Source: Dicyema japonicum (taxonomy: Eukaryota > Dicyemida > Rhombozoa > Dicyemidae). From it: a stretch of DNA of 55,751 nt. The stretch is taken from positions 116,336-172,086 of the forward strand of contig RDEW01000016.1 of NCBI GenBank assembly GCA_011109175.1, given 5' to 3'. Every line of letters begins with the position of its first letter. The stretch's first letter is position 1. The notes under the pieces are model-generated. The model had not been told where the DNA came from, did no database searches, and was given only the letters and a program-made list of their open reading frames with translations. The position numbers and the translations under genes are program-made. Positions 45,565-55,751 of the stretch are shown here, one piece after another.

Positions 45565-47765
45565 GTGATTATTCTACAATTAAATGTAAATGGAATCTGC
45601 AATAGAGTGTTGAAACTACGATCCCTCTTATTTCACTTGAAAGTGGACATTGCCTTCATTCAAGAATCGAAGCTCTCTAGAAAATACCTAACACCTTGTT
45701 TTCCTGGATATCGTGTACTTCACAAGGACCGAACAAGAAGTCTCGGACGATGATTATTGACTATCGTTAAGAATGGACTTAAAATTACGGATGTCACCCC
45801 TTTTGTATCCTCTCTCTGCGAAGGGGATTTTATTCTGGAACAGATTTCTATTAGTTTCCTGTTCTCCGACGAGATGCTTATAACTGTGCAATGTCTATAT
45901 ACCGCCTCAGGGGTCATGTACTACTTCCTACATCCCCAACCTATTGAGATTGTGTGGACTAAAGGATCTGCGACTATGCGGAGACTTAAATACCAAACAT
46001 CCACTCTGTGATAAACACAGACACAAGTGAAATCAGCTTGTTGGTTGACTATGCCACAAGAAGACAAACACCTTCTAGTAAACGCACGTTCATATGAAGG
46101 CTCGACGACTGTCCTTTACCCTGAAAAAACATGCCATTAAATACAAGAATGCCAAAAATCACGAATTTGAGAAAATCAGAGGCGACTGAAAGGCTGATTT
46201 CCCAACCGGAGACTACTGAGAGATATCAACAATACATTCAGACTCATATGCAGGACGTATTGGTGGATACCTCGTTAAAGAAGCCTGGAAACGCACAAAG
46301 GACACCATCAACGAAGCTGCTGAGGCATGTCTTGGCAAAAGGGAGAATAGTAAAATGCACCTGAAGGCTATTCATCCAGATGTTCCTAAGTTTGCAAACA
46401 GTCTAAAAGAATAAATATGAGAAAATCAATTGCCACCGACGCTAATACGATAGAAGCCCTTCAGGGCGAAAGGCAACGTGTCAGAAGAAAAATAAAGGGT
46501 CGGAACAAGAAGCTTTTCATAGAAGAAATAGCTTCCTGTATATAAGTAAACAAAGTGAAAGACAACGCACAGGTGTACGTCGCTGCCCGTTTGCTGCGGC
46601 GAACAAACCGAAGTCGACTAACCATAAAAGACGAGAACGGTAAGCTAATACTGAACACCAAAGAACAAACTGAAGTCATCGCGGCTCACTTTGAGAAGCT
46701 TTTCAACATCAAAACCATAGAAATCCACCCATTTGATGGAAGGCCAAGACCCCTTGAGATACCAATCACGGCCGAGGAAATCAAAACGGCCTGCCGAAAA
46801 CTCAAGAATAACAGAAGCCCCGGACCAGATGCGATAAACCCAGAACTACTGAAATACGGCCCTGACCTCCTTTTTGAAAAAATCGCTACACTACTAAATG
46901 AAATTTCAACTAACTCAACTCTACTCTGCTGGTACGGGACTACTAATCCCCATACAAAAAACCAACAAAAACAGAGGACCGATCGAAAATTAGCGACCTA
47001 TCATACTACTAAATTCATTACGCAAAGTCTTGGAAAACATTGTGCTTGAACGAATAAAAGGATCCGCTTACAAATACCTACCAGATAGTCAGAGTGGTTT
47101 TCGAGAAGGGAGATCTACAGCTGATGCGGTATGGAGTCACAGATGGAGGTGTGCAACATATCAAATATACCGTAACGCCACCAATATTTTGGGAATTGAA
47201 TTATCAAGAGCTTTTTGATACGGTTAACAGGAACAATTTAATGGAGGTACTGAGCGAATTTCTTGATGAGTCGAGTCTAAGGATGACCCAAATTCTACTT
47301 TCTAACACTGAGCTCCTTGTGAGAGTCGGAAAGACCCATTCAAGAAAATTTGAAACAAACACGGGCACTCCACAGGAGACTCTCTTTCTCCTCTACTATT
47401 CACAATTTTTTTGGAAGCCGCTATGAGGGAACTTAGACCGTTATATCAAGGAAAGTACTGGAAGTACTGGAATCCCGATGGAAGCTCTTCGGACACGTGC
47501 TGAGGATGGAATTAACATCCCCACCTAACATATCTATGGAAACATACTATGTTAGTCAAGAAGGCCGCTATCGTGGAAGACCAAGAACAACACTGCCAAT
47601 AGTCTTATAAAAAGACCTGGTCAATATCAAAAAAATCTAGTAAATGCCGACGACCTGGACAACATGAGAGCCTTGGCTAGGAACAGGGGAGCATGGAAAA
47701 GGATGACATCTAACCTTGTTTCTTTTGCTGCACATGATTAGTATGGCTCTCGTGAGTGCTTATAA
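45565..47765 (+). mobile_element. Non-LTR retrotransposon: APE-type endonuclease and reverse transcriptase, broken
   Basis: An AP-endonuclease start (LQLNVNGICNRVLKLRSLLF, VDIAFIQESKLS, CFPGYRVLHKDRT; 45565-45740) continues in frameshifted pieces to 46010. From 46131 an RT follows: KKLKNNRSPGPDAINPELLK (46795-46850, first residues approximate), QSGFREGRSTADAVW, GIELSRAFDTVN, TNTGTPQ near 47360. The YADD block is deleted. The C-terminus near 47580 has the RGRPR and DLDNMRALA pattern, ending near 47740 like the element at 52742. Whether the endonuclease and the RT belong to one insertion is not certain. Confidence 0.75.
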
Positions 47766-47774
47766 TAATAATCC

Positions 47775-48605
47775 CTAATGTGGTCCCACAAGGCTCCTCT
47801 CTGCCTTCTCAATTATTTAACTAATTTCTACAGGATTTGCCTACAATCAAACATCAGGAGACTATGTTTTATCATATGCGGATGACCTGGTTTTCGCTAA
47901 AGGGACAAATCTCAATCCAGTGCTGTGGCCGTGGTTCAGTCACACCTCAACCAAGGTGTTTGACTGGCTATCCAAGAATTTGTTATCTTTGTCGCATCAA
48001 AGTCTCAGTTCATCCTTTTTACAACGGACAGAAGATTTAAAGGAGTTGAGATATTCCTCGGAAACATTCTCATCCCGCGAGTGCAGAACATCCTTGTAGT
48101 GACATTCGACTCTTATGACGTTATCCAGTCATACAGAGGAAGTGTTACAATGGGTCTTCGAAAATGGAACGTCTTAAAAAATTGTGCTGACGGTTGAATA
48201 TGCTTGTTCTGGCTGGAGAATCGATATTCCTTCTACTAGGATGGAGCATATGAACTCTCTCAGACGTAAGATCATGAAGCATATGCAATCAGACTCCACA
48301 TCCATCCCCAATCTCTTTTAAGAGGAGGCGACGATATGTGACCAGGGCTTCCTACAAATGTGCGATGAGCTAAAAAGCCAATTCAGAAAAAGGCAAAGGA
48401 ATTTAGATCGGCATTAAAAAAAGTGCATTCCGATAGAATTCCTCTGCAGAAATAAAAGAAGACACTTCAGGACACTTCAGGAACGCTGTTGCTTCACCAG
48501 TGGAGCATTCGAGAGAATTCGAGAGATGCTGGAGGCTGGGATCACTTAAATATCGAGTTAATTCTTTCTTTCTTGGTGGTCTTTGGGTTTTAAAGCAATA
48601 ATAAG
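47775..48605 (+). mobile_element. 3' half of a jockey-like LINE
   Basis: NVPQGSSLPSQLFN near 47775, a frameshifted SYADDLVFAKGTNLNP near 47870, VFDWLSKNLLSLS, then VQNILVVTFDSYDVIQSY near 48085 and the C-terminus RRMLEAGIT-stop at 48545, followed by a TTTCTTGGTGGTC block and an AATAATAAG tail. Confidence 0.75.
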
Positions 48606-49841
48606 TGCAATTTTTAGAAATTTTAGTTGTCATAAAAATTGTCCTAATTATGAGAGTGCATAATCTAGCTAATTGGAGCACTTAATTGGCTTTGAAAAAA
48701 TGATGATACATCATTTAACCCTTTCTATTATACCTTGTTGTTATTGTAACTAGTTTTTTAAATCAATCTTTAATATTTAAGAGCAATAAGGAATAGAATT
48801 AATGTATTATTCAAAATACGTAATAAAATTGAATAAATGACTTAAATTGAATAAATTAACCAAATCTTATTTCTAACCAAAAACCCCTATATCCCATAGT
48901 CATGTTAGTATTTATTAATTACGCTTGCGACACCAGCCATACACGTTGGTTGAGTTTCTTATTGCACTACACACTGAAATAATATTTATAATTACAAATG
49001 CGATTTGCTGGGTTGTGGTTTTTTCTAATAATATTAATATCAAACAAATACAGTCCATCAATTGTCAATATTAATCCCATCTGAACAGCTAGATATATAC
49101 CTAAACTAAATATAATTCTATACGCTTTTGGATTGTTCATTGGATCAGTACATAATGCAAGCATACTAATTTAATATTAAAAATACGAATATAATGCAAC
49201 TTGATAGGTGCAGCTATCCTAAATGATTGTATAATGGAATCAATAGGAAAATAACTATAAATTAATAGTATAACATACACACGTTCAAGATTTATTAATG
49301 TTTTTGCAAAATCGATATGTATAAATTAAGTCTGACACAATTTTGAAAATATCTATCAATTTAAAATATATAAAACATTATGTAATTGATACAGGGAATG
49401 TATTTGAAAAAATAGTTGTAATACTATTATCACTTGGCAAAACTATAAATGATTTATAATGCAATACAATCGTTTAACATTCATTTGATTAAATGAAAAA
49501 ATATTTGTGAGAAGAAAAGTAATGTTACTTGCAACAAGAGAAGATATCTCTGAATTGTAGCTAAGTTCAGGATTTATGCCAAATTCACACTTTATCCACA
49601 TTCTGTGATAATAAATAATTTTAAATATTACAAAATGCCACCACGGTTTTCTTGATCGTTACATAGATTGACCATTATTGATTGATGAAACATTACAGTA
49701 AAGAAATAGAATAGTACATCTGAATTATTACATCAATTTACGAAATCTGTGCTTATAAGCCTACTAATTAATTCATATTTCACCGGCCATAGCGTCGACT
49801 TTGCGCTGACACTAGTGCTTAGATTAGAAAATAATTCTTCC
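48606..49841. other. AT-rich region without recognised gene
   Basis: About 1.2 kb. A short hydrophobic minus-strand frame at 48967-49164 (IIFSLGIYLAVQMGLILTID) could be a membrane-protein exon, but nothing around it supports a gene. Confidence 0.35.
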
Positions 49842-51386
49842 AATATAACCTACCCAACCAACAGCTTATCAGTTTCCCTAATAATAGCACATCTATAATC
49901 TCAAAGAACGTTCGCTCGTTATTTTACATTACCCATATGATTACACCATATGCTCTAAGACAGTGCTTCTTAACAAGGAACGATTTCTACTCGTTCGGGT
50001 AATACTAAAAACAAAAGGATAAAAGTCACATCACCAATAAATACCTCAATCGACAATATTCTGACTTTTTTATTTATATAAAGTAAAAGATTTAAAATAG
50101 TGATTTTTTCTACAAGTTCTTGAGAATTGGATGAATCTTGTTGATCAGTTTGACGACGACTAACTGGAGATTTATAGAAAACGAATTTTGGTTAAGAATC
50201 ATGAATGACCAACAATTTAAATTAACCTAATTTCACTTCAATATTGTTGTGGTAAATCAGATGATTTTTCTGTTGCATATTAATTTTTAATGGTGCTTTA
50301 GATTGTTACTTGATTTTATTTCTAAGATATTTATAGATCTTGGTAATTGGCTCTTTTCCTATTCGTACTATTTGTTCTATTGTTTTTGAAAGGCAAATAA
50401 GAAAATCATCTCTAAATGGAAGTATCACCTTCTTTATATTCTTCATTTTGGAAAGGCTATTTTTTAATTAAGGTTAACAATAAGGAAATTTGATGCTTTT
50501 TTGAATATTCTGAATTAATTAACACAATTTTATATTTTGAAAATTACTTTATTTATTAAATAAAACTTAGATATCTCAAATCTTCCATATTTGTTGATAG
50601 CGAAGATTTTACTTTAAGGCTACGAAATTCTACAGAAGTTTTCCGGGTCAATGATAAGACCAACCATTTTACGTCTTATGTGATGTAAAGTTAAAGCCTA
50701 CTACTAATGATGTAGTATGTGGTGATTTAGTAATAGTGCTGAGAAGCAAAACCAATAAAAATCCCAATCACAGTGGAAGAGGTGGAATTAGCGATAAATA
50801 AACTGAAGAACGACAAGAGTGCTGGGCCAAACAACAGAAGCCCTGAGGTCCTAAAATATGGCAAAAAAACATAGCAACACAATTGCAAAAACCCTAAATG
50901 ACATCTTTGAAACTAATACCGATCTAGGACTTGGAAATGGATTATTAATACCCATACAAAACCCGATCAAATCATAGAGACCAGTAAAAAATCTCACCCC
51001 GATAATAATTCTGAATTCGATACGCAAGGTGCTGGCGAACATTGCACTAAGCCGGATAAAGGGTCTGGCGGATCTATACCTGCCAGCAAATCAACGTGGG
51101 TTCCGAAGTGGGAGGTCTACGGCAGACATTGTATGGACCCACAGATGGCGCTGCGCAACGCACCAAAGATTCAAGAGGGCAAGAACGCAACGACCGTGTT
51201 GAGAATAGATCTCTCCAGAGCATTCACTCAATTAACAGACAGAAACTGATGAATGTGCGTGAGCAAATATTGGTGAATCGTCGGTTAGGAAAATCAGACT
51301 ACTACTTGCAAACACAAGACTATCTGTGAGGACAGAAAGAGCAACTTTCCGCATTTTTAAAACATCGATTGGGACACCCCAGGGTC
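49842..51386 (+). mobile_element. Tandem retroelement, unit 1 (5' part, truncated in the RT)
   Basis: Starts TCCAATATAACCT, about 900 bp of non-coding 5' sequence, then the RT from 50760 (TVEEVELAINKLKNDKSAGP) to TPQG at 51380. At 51387 it runs directly into a second copy of its own start. Spacing between equal points of units 1 and 2 is 1546 bp. Confidence 0.85.
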
Positions 51387-53958
51387 CAATATAACCTTCC
51401 CAACCAACAACTTATCAGTTTCCCTAATAATAGCACATCTATAATCTCAAAGAACGTTCGCTCGTTATTTTACATTACCCATATGATTACACCACATGCT
51501 CTAAGACAGTGCTTCTTAACAAGGAACGATTTCTACTCGTTCGGGTAATACTGAAAACAAAAGGATAAAAGTCACATCACCAATAAATACCTCAATCGAC
51601 AATATTCTGACTTTTTTATTTATATAAAGTAAAAGATTTAAAATAGTGATTTTTTCTACAAGTTCTTGAGAATTGGATGAATCTTGTTGATCAGTTTGAC
51701 GACGACTAACTGGACATTTATAGAAAGCGAATTTTGGTTAAGAATCATGAGTGACCAACAATTTAAATTGACCTAATTTCACTTCAATATTGTTGTGGTA
51801 AATCAGATGATTTTTCTGTTGCATATTAATTTTTAATGGTGCTTTAGATTGTTACTTGATTTTATTTCTGAGATATTTATAGATCTTGGTAATTGGCTCT
51901 TTTCCTATTCGTACTATTCGTTCTATTGTTTTTGAAAGGCAAATAAGATAATCATCTCCAAATGGAAGTATCACCTTCTTTATATTCTTCATATTGGAAG
52001 GGCTATTTTTTAATTAAGGTTAACAACAAGGAAATTTGATGCTTTTTTGAATATTCTGAATTAATTAACACAATTTTATATTTTGAAAATTACTTTATTT
52101 ATTAAATAAAACTTAGATATCTCAAATCTTCCATATTTGTTGATAGCGAAGATTTTACTTTAAGGCTACGAAATTCTACAGAAGTTTTCCGGCTCAGTGA
52201 TAAGACCAACCATTTTACGTCTTATGTGATGTAAAGTTAAAGCCTACTACTAATAATGTAGTATGTGGTGATTTAGTAATAGTGCTGAGAAGCAAAGGCA
52301 CTAAAAATCCCAATCACAGTGGAAGAGGTGGAATTAGCGATAAATAAACTGAAGAACGACAAGAGTCCTGGGCCGGACAACAGAAGCCCTGAGGTCCTAA
52401 AATATGGGCAAAAAAACATAGCAACACAATTGCAAAAACCCTAAATGACATCTTTGAAACTAATACCGATCTAGGAATTGTAAATAGATTATTAATACCC
52501 ATACAAAACCGATCAAATCATAGAGACCAGTAAAAAATCTCACCCCGATAATAATTCTGAATTCGATACGCAAGGTGCTGGCAAACATTGCACTAAGCCG
52601 GATAAAGGTTCTGGCGGATCTATACTTACCAGCAAGTCAAAGTGGGTTCCGAGAAGGGAGGTCTAGGGCAGACATTGTATGGAGCCATAGATTGCGCTGA
52701 GCAACGCACAAAAGGTTCAAGATCGCAAGAGCGCAACGATCGTGTTGGGAATAGATCTCTCCAGAGCATTCGACTCAATAAACAAACAGAAATTGATGAA
52801 TGAACTTGAGCTAATATTGGATGAATCGTCGGTTAGGATAATCAGACTACTACTTGCGAGCACAAGACTATCTGTGAGTACAGAAAGAGCAACTTCCCGC
52901 AGTTTCAAAACAACGATTGGGACACCCCAGGGTGATTCCCTCTCCTATTTACTATTTACTATATACGTTGAATCTGCACTCCGCGACCTCCGTAAATGCT
53001 ATATAGGAGACATAGAAAAGACATTTTATGCGGATGATGTGGATTTCGTATCACGGGACGCGACCGCACTCCAACATCTACTAGAAAATGCACCTACGGA
53101 ACTTGAGAAATGGTTTCTCAGCATAAATGTAAACAAAACTGAAATTATTGAAATCAAAAGAGAAGACAATATTACTCATGGAAGATGGAGACGTACTAAT
53201 AAGCTCGGCTCCCTACTAAGAGACGCTGAAGATGTACTAAGAAGGAAAACACTGGCAAATGCGGCAATGGCTAAACTTAAGAAAGGATGGCTAAGGGCCA
53301 AAGGACTTGGAATTGATATCAGAAGCAGGCTTTACAACACGATTGTGAAATTGATCCTACTGTACAACGCTGGGACATGGGGAAATTCCTTCAACAAACT
53401 ATTGAAACTGGATTCGTTCCATAGAAAGCAACCAAAAAGCTTACTCGGAATGGAGTGGCAACGTAGAATATCAACCACTGGTATCTACAACAAGTGTATG
53501 TGTTCTTACATCAGCAAGGATGTGATAGATGTTCGGTGGAGGTTATTTGAGCATGTAATAAAAATAAACCCGTACGCACCTTCTAACAAAGCGATGGAAG
53601 ATTACTTTGACAGTTCCGACAAACCCTTCCGCGGACGACCTAGATCGACACTTCCGACTGCCTTAAACCGAGACTTAAATCGTGTGAGAAATAATTTAAA
53701 GACGGGGGACGACCTGGACGAATTGAGATCACTCGCATTCGACAGAAGAAGATGGAATAGACTAACTATAAATATTGTTTCTTTGAGTGTTGCACATGCG
53801 GGGCTATAATCATTATGGCTTTAGTGAAAGTGCCACAATAATGATAATCCCTGACCTATAAAGCAAAGGAATATAAATTTCTCGTTATATCCCAATTATG
53901 ATCCAGTTAGTTAGGTACCCCGTTTTCACTAACTTGTAGGAGGGCACGCTATTAAATA
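51387..53958 (+). mobile_element. Tandem retroelement, unit 2 (most complete)
   Basis: Same 5' region as unit 1, an RT beginning near 52310 with frameshifts, then an open 355-codon stretch (52742-53809): GIDLSRAFDSINKQKL, TTIGTPQGDSLSYLLF, KTFYADDVDFV (active site), and C-terminal FRGRPRSTLPTALNRDL with DLDELRSLAFDRRRWNRL. A 3' UTR of about 150 bp ends in ATTAAATA at the N of 53959. Confidence 0.9.
52742..53809 (+). CDS. Reverse transcriptase palm to C-terminus, non-LTR element
   Basis: Open for 355 codons with intact FYADDVDF catalytic motif, so the copy is young or under recent constraint. The true start lies upstream at the frameshifted NKLKNDKSPGPDNRSPEVLK (52345-52400). No endonuclease domain is seen in this unit. 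Expected role: target-primed reverse transcription of the element RNA. The exact clade is not assigned. Confidence 0.85.
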   Translation: MLGIDLSRAFDSINKQKLMNELELILDESSVRIIRLLLASTRLSVSTERATSRSFKTTIGTPQGDSLSYLLFTIYVESALRDLRKCYIGDIEKTFYADDVDFVSRDATALQHLLENAPTELEKWFLSINVNKTEIIEIKREDNITHGRWRRTNKLGSLLRDAEDVLRRKTLANAAMAKLKKGWLRAKGLGIDIRSRLYNTIVKLILLYNAGTWGNSFNKLLKLDSFHRKQPKSLLGMEWQRRISTTGIYNKCMCSYISKDVIDVRWRLFEHVIKINPYAPSNKAMEDYFDSSDKPFRGRPRSTLPTALNRDLNRVRNNLKTGDDLDELRSLAFDRRRWNRLTINIVSLSVAHAGL

Positions 53959-53959
53959 N

Positions 53960-55339
53960 ATAAAACTTAGATATCTCAAATCTTCCATATTTGTTGATAG
54001 CGAAGATTTTACTTTAAGGCTACGAAATTCTACAGAAGTTTTCCGGCTCAGTGATAAGACCAACCATTTTACGTCTTATGTGATGTAAAGTTAAAACCTA
54101 CTACTAATGATGTAGTATGTGGTGATTTAGTAATAGTGCTGAGAAGCAAAGGCACTAAAAATCCCAATCACAGTGGAAGAGGTGGAATTAGCGATAAATA
54201 AACTGAAGAACGACAAGAGTGCTGGACTACTACTTGCAAACACAAGACTATCTGTGAGGACAGAAAGAGCAACTTTCCGCAGTTTCAAAACAACGATTGG
54301 GACACCCCAGGGTGATTCCCTCTCCTATTTACTATTTACCATATACCTTGAATCTGCACTCCGCGACCTCCGTAAATGCTATATAGGAGACATAGAAAAG
54401 ATATTTTATGCGGATGATGTGGATTTTGTATCACGGGACTTGACCGCACTCCAACATCTACTAGAAAATGCACCTACAGTCTTGAGAAATGGTTTCTCAG
54501 CGTAAATGTTCACAAAACTGAAATTACGGAAATCAAAAGAAAAGACGATATTATTCATGAAAGATGGAGACGTACTAATAAGCTCGGCTCCCTACTAAGA
54601 GACGCTGAAGATGTACTAAGAAGGAAAACACTGGCAAATGCGGCAATGGCTAAACTTAAGAAAGGATGGCTAAGGGCCAAAGGACTTGGAATTGACATCA
54701 GAAGCAGGCTTTACAACACGATTGTGAAACCGATCCAACTGTACAACGCTAGGACATAGGGAAATTCCTTCAACGAACTATTGAAACTGGATTCGTTCCA
54801 TAGAAAGCAACTAAGAAGCTTACTCGTGATGGAGTGGCAACGTAGAATATCAACCACTGGTATCTACAACAAGTGTATGTGTTCTTACATCAGCAAGGAT
54901 GTGATAGATGTTCGGTGGAGGTTATTTGAGCATGTAATAAAAATAAACCCGTACGCACCCGCTAACAAAGCGATTGAAGATTACTTTGACAGTTCCGACA
55001 AACCCTTCCGCGGACGACCTAGATCGACACTTCCGACTGCCTCAAAAAATATCTAAATCGTGTGAGAAAAAAATCTAAAGACGGAGGATGACCTGGACGA
55101 ATTGAGATCACTCGCATTCGACAGAGGAAGATGGAAAAGACTAACTATAAATATTGTTTCTTTGATTGTTGCACATGCGGGGCTATAATCATTATGGCTT
55201 TCGTGAAAGTGCCACAATAATGATAATCCCTGACCTATAAAGCAAAGGAATAAAAATTTCTCGTTATATCCCAATTATGATAAAGTTAGTTAGGTACCCC
55301 GCTTTCACTAACTTGTAGGAGGGCAGCGCTATTAAATAC
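53960..55339 (+). mobile_element. Tandem retroelement, unit 3 (internal deletion)
   Basis: Begins inside the 5' region (ATAAAACTTAGATATCTC), reaches the RT start near 54170, then jumps from DKSAG directly to LLLANTRLSV (loss of about 470 bp relative to unit 2), keeps IFYADDVDFVSRD, and has stops near 54505 and 54760. Same 3' UTR. Confidence 0.88.
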
Positions 55340-55488
55340 ATTATGGCTTTCGTGAAAGTGCCACAATAATGATAATCCCTGACCTATAAAGCAAAGGAAT
55401 AAAAATTTCTCGTTATATCCCAATTATGATCCAGTTAGTTAGGTACCCCGCTTTCACTAACTTGTAGGAGGGCAGCGCTATTAAATAA
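55190..55488 (+). repeat. Tandem duplication of the retroelement 3' UTR, 2 x about 148 bp
   Basis: The block ATTATGGCTTTCGTGAAAGT ... GCGCTATTAAATA occurs at 55190-55338 and again at 55340-55488. Unit 2 has one copy (53811-53957). Confidence 0.88.
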
Positions 55489-55599
55489 GACGCAGTAAAT
55501 GAAGGTGGATTGCATAGATCGTTCTGTCGCGGAATTGTAGACTAACATTGCGCTAATTCATGACATTTAAGGTCGAAACCAGAGGAGCATACACCAAAG

Positions 55600-55751
55600 A
55601 TGCCCCAACAAACTAAAGGAGAAAGTAAACCGGTAACTTCTGGAGGGCGACGTGTAGGTAGCCTTACGGATTATCACGTCAGATGATACAGTATTGTCTT
55701 GTACCCCCGAGGTCCTAAATACCTTAATTCTGAAGCACCCTAATGCACCGA
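55600..55751 (+). CDS. Possible 5' end of a gene cut by the window edge
   Basis: ATG at 55600 opens MPQQTKGESKPVTSGGRR and VGSLTDYH. An in-frame stop is avoided if a 34-nt GT...CCCCCGAG interval is an intron, after which the frame continues VLNTLILKHPNAP to the edge. Not recognised. Confidence 0.3.

Noticed and set aside
49952-49975. hAT left end CTCTAAGA-CAGTGCTTCTTAAC as a separate element
   Set aside because: The motif recurs at 51498 as part of the retroelement 5' region and no matching right end was found, so it is at most an old hAT end captured by the retroelement.
52742-53809. Intact autonomous retrotransposon
   Set aside because: The 355-codon frame keeps the YADD site, but the RT start upstream is frameshifted and no endonuclease is present in this unit.

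Overview
The window looks like part of a compact, AT-rich animal (metazoan) nuclear genome. The genes are animal orthologues (ADAT3, CSE1L, MRPS12, MRPL33, ELOF1, AP1M, IMPDH, TMEM19, PHTF, ACO1/IRP), and almost every intron I could place is only 21-30 nt long with GT...AG ends. For IMPDH, ELOF1 and MRPL33 the introns I placed remove every stop and frameshift and give products of about the expected length (508, 83 and 60 aa). Introns this small are known from dicyemid mesozoans, so a dicyemid is my best guess. That is inference; no marker gene in the window proves it.

Layout. 1-281: 3' end of ADAT3. 282-1376: spacer with a retroelement scrap and a 2 x 210 bp duplication. 1377-5170 (-): CSE1L, divergent from MRPS12 (5309-6001) and MRPL33 (6078-6332). 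6333-9536: transposon remains (LINE tail, pogo/Tigger, hAT). 9537-9839: ELOF1. About 11060-18520: a deep nest of transposons: one hAT element with two retroelement inserts, then a second hAT split by a Merlin-like element, which itself holds two further hAT insertions and a Tc1/mariner piece. 18610-22801 (-): one large unrecognised gene. 22930-25215: two non-LTR retroelements. 26396-27984 (-): AP-1 mu. 29762-31626 (+): IMP dehydrogenase. 33368-34456 (-): TMEM19. 34628-36618 (-): PHTF. 38210-38512 (+): small orphan gene. 38835-41957 (+): a degenerate aconitase/IRP. 42030-48605: second Merlin copy and several LINE pieces. 49842-55490: three head-to-tail units of one non-LTR element. 55600-end: possible start of another gene.

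The host genes are housekeeping: tRNA editing, nuclear transport, mitochondrial translation, transcription elongation, clathrin sorting, GTP synthesis and iron biology. They do not form one pathway. The most notable points are the micro-introns, transposase genes that carry introns of the same size class, and an aconitase/IRP-family protein that has lost a cluster cysteine and several catalytic residues but is otherwise an intact spliced gene. In every gene I traced, apparent stops fall inside GT-AG intervals, with one doubtful case in TMEM19, so the standard genetic code is sufficient.
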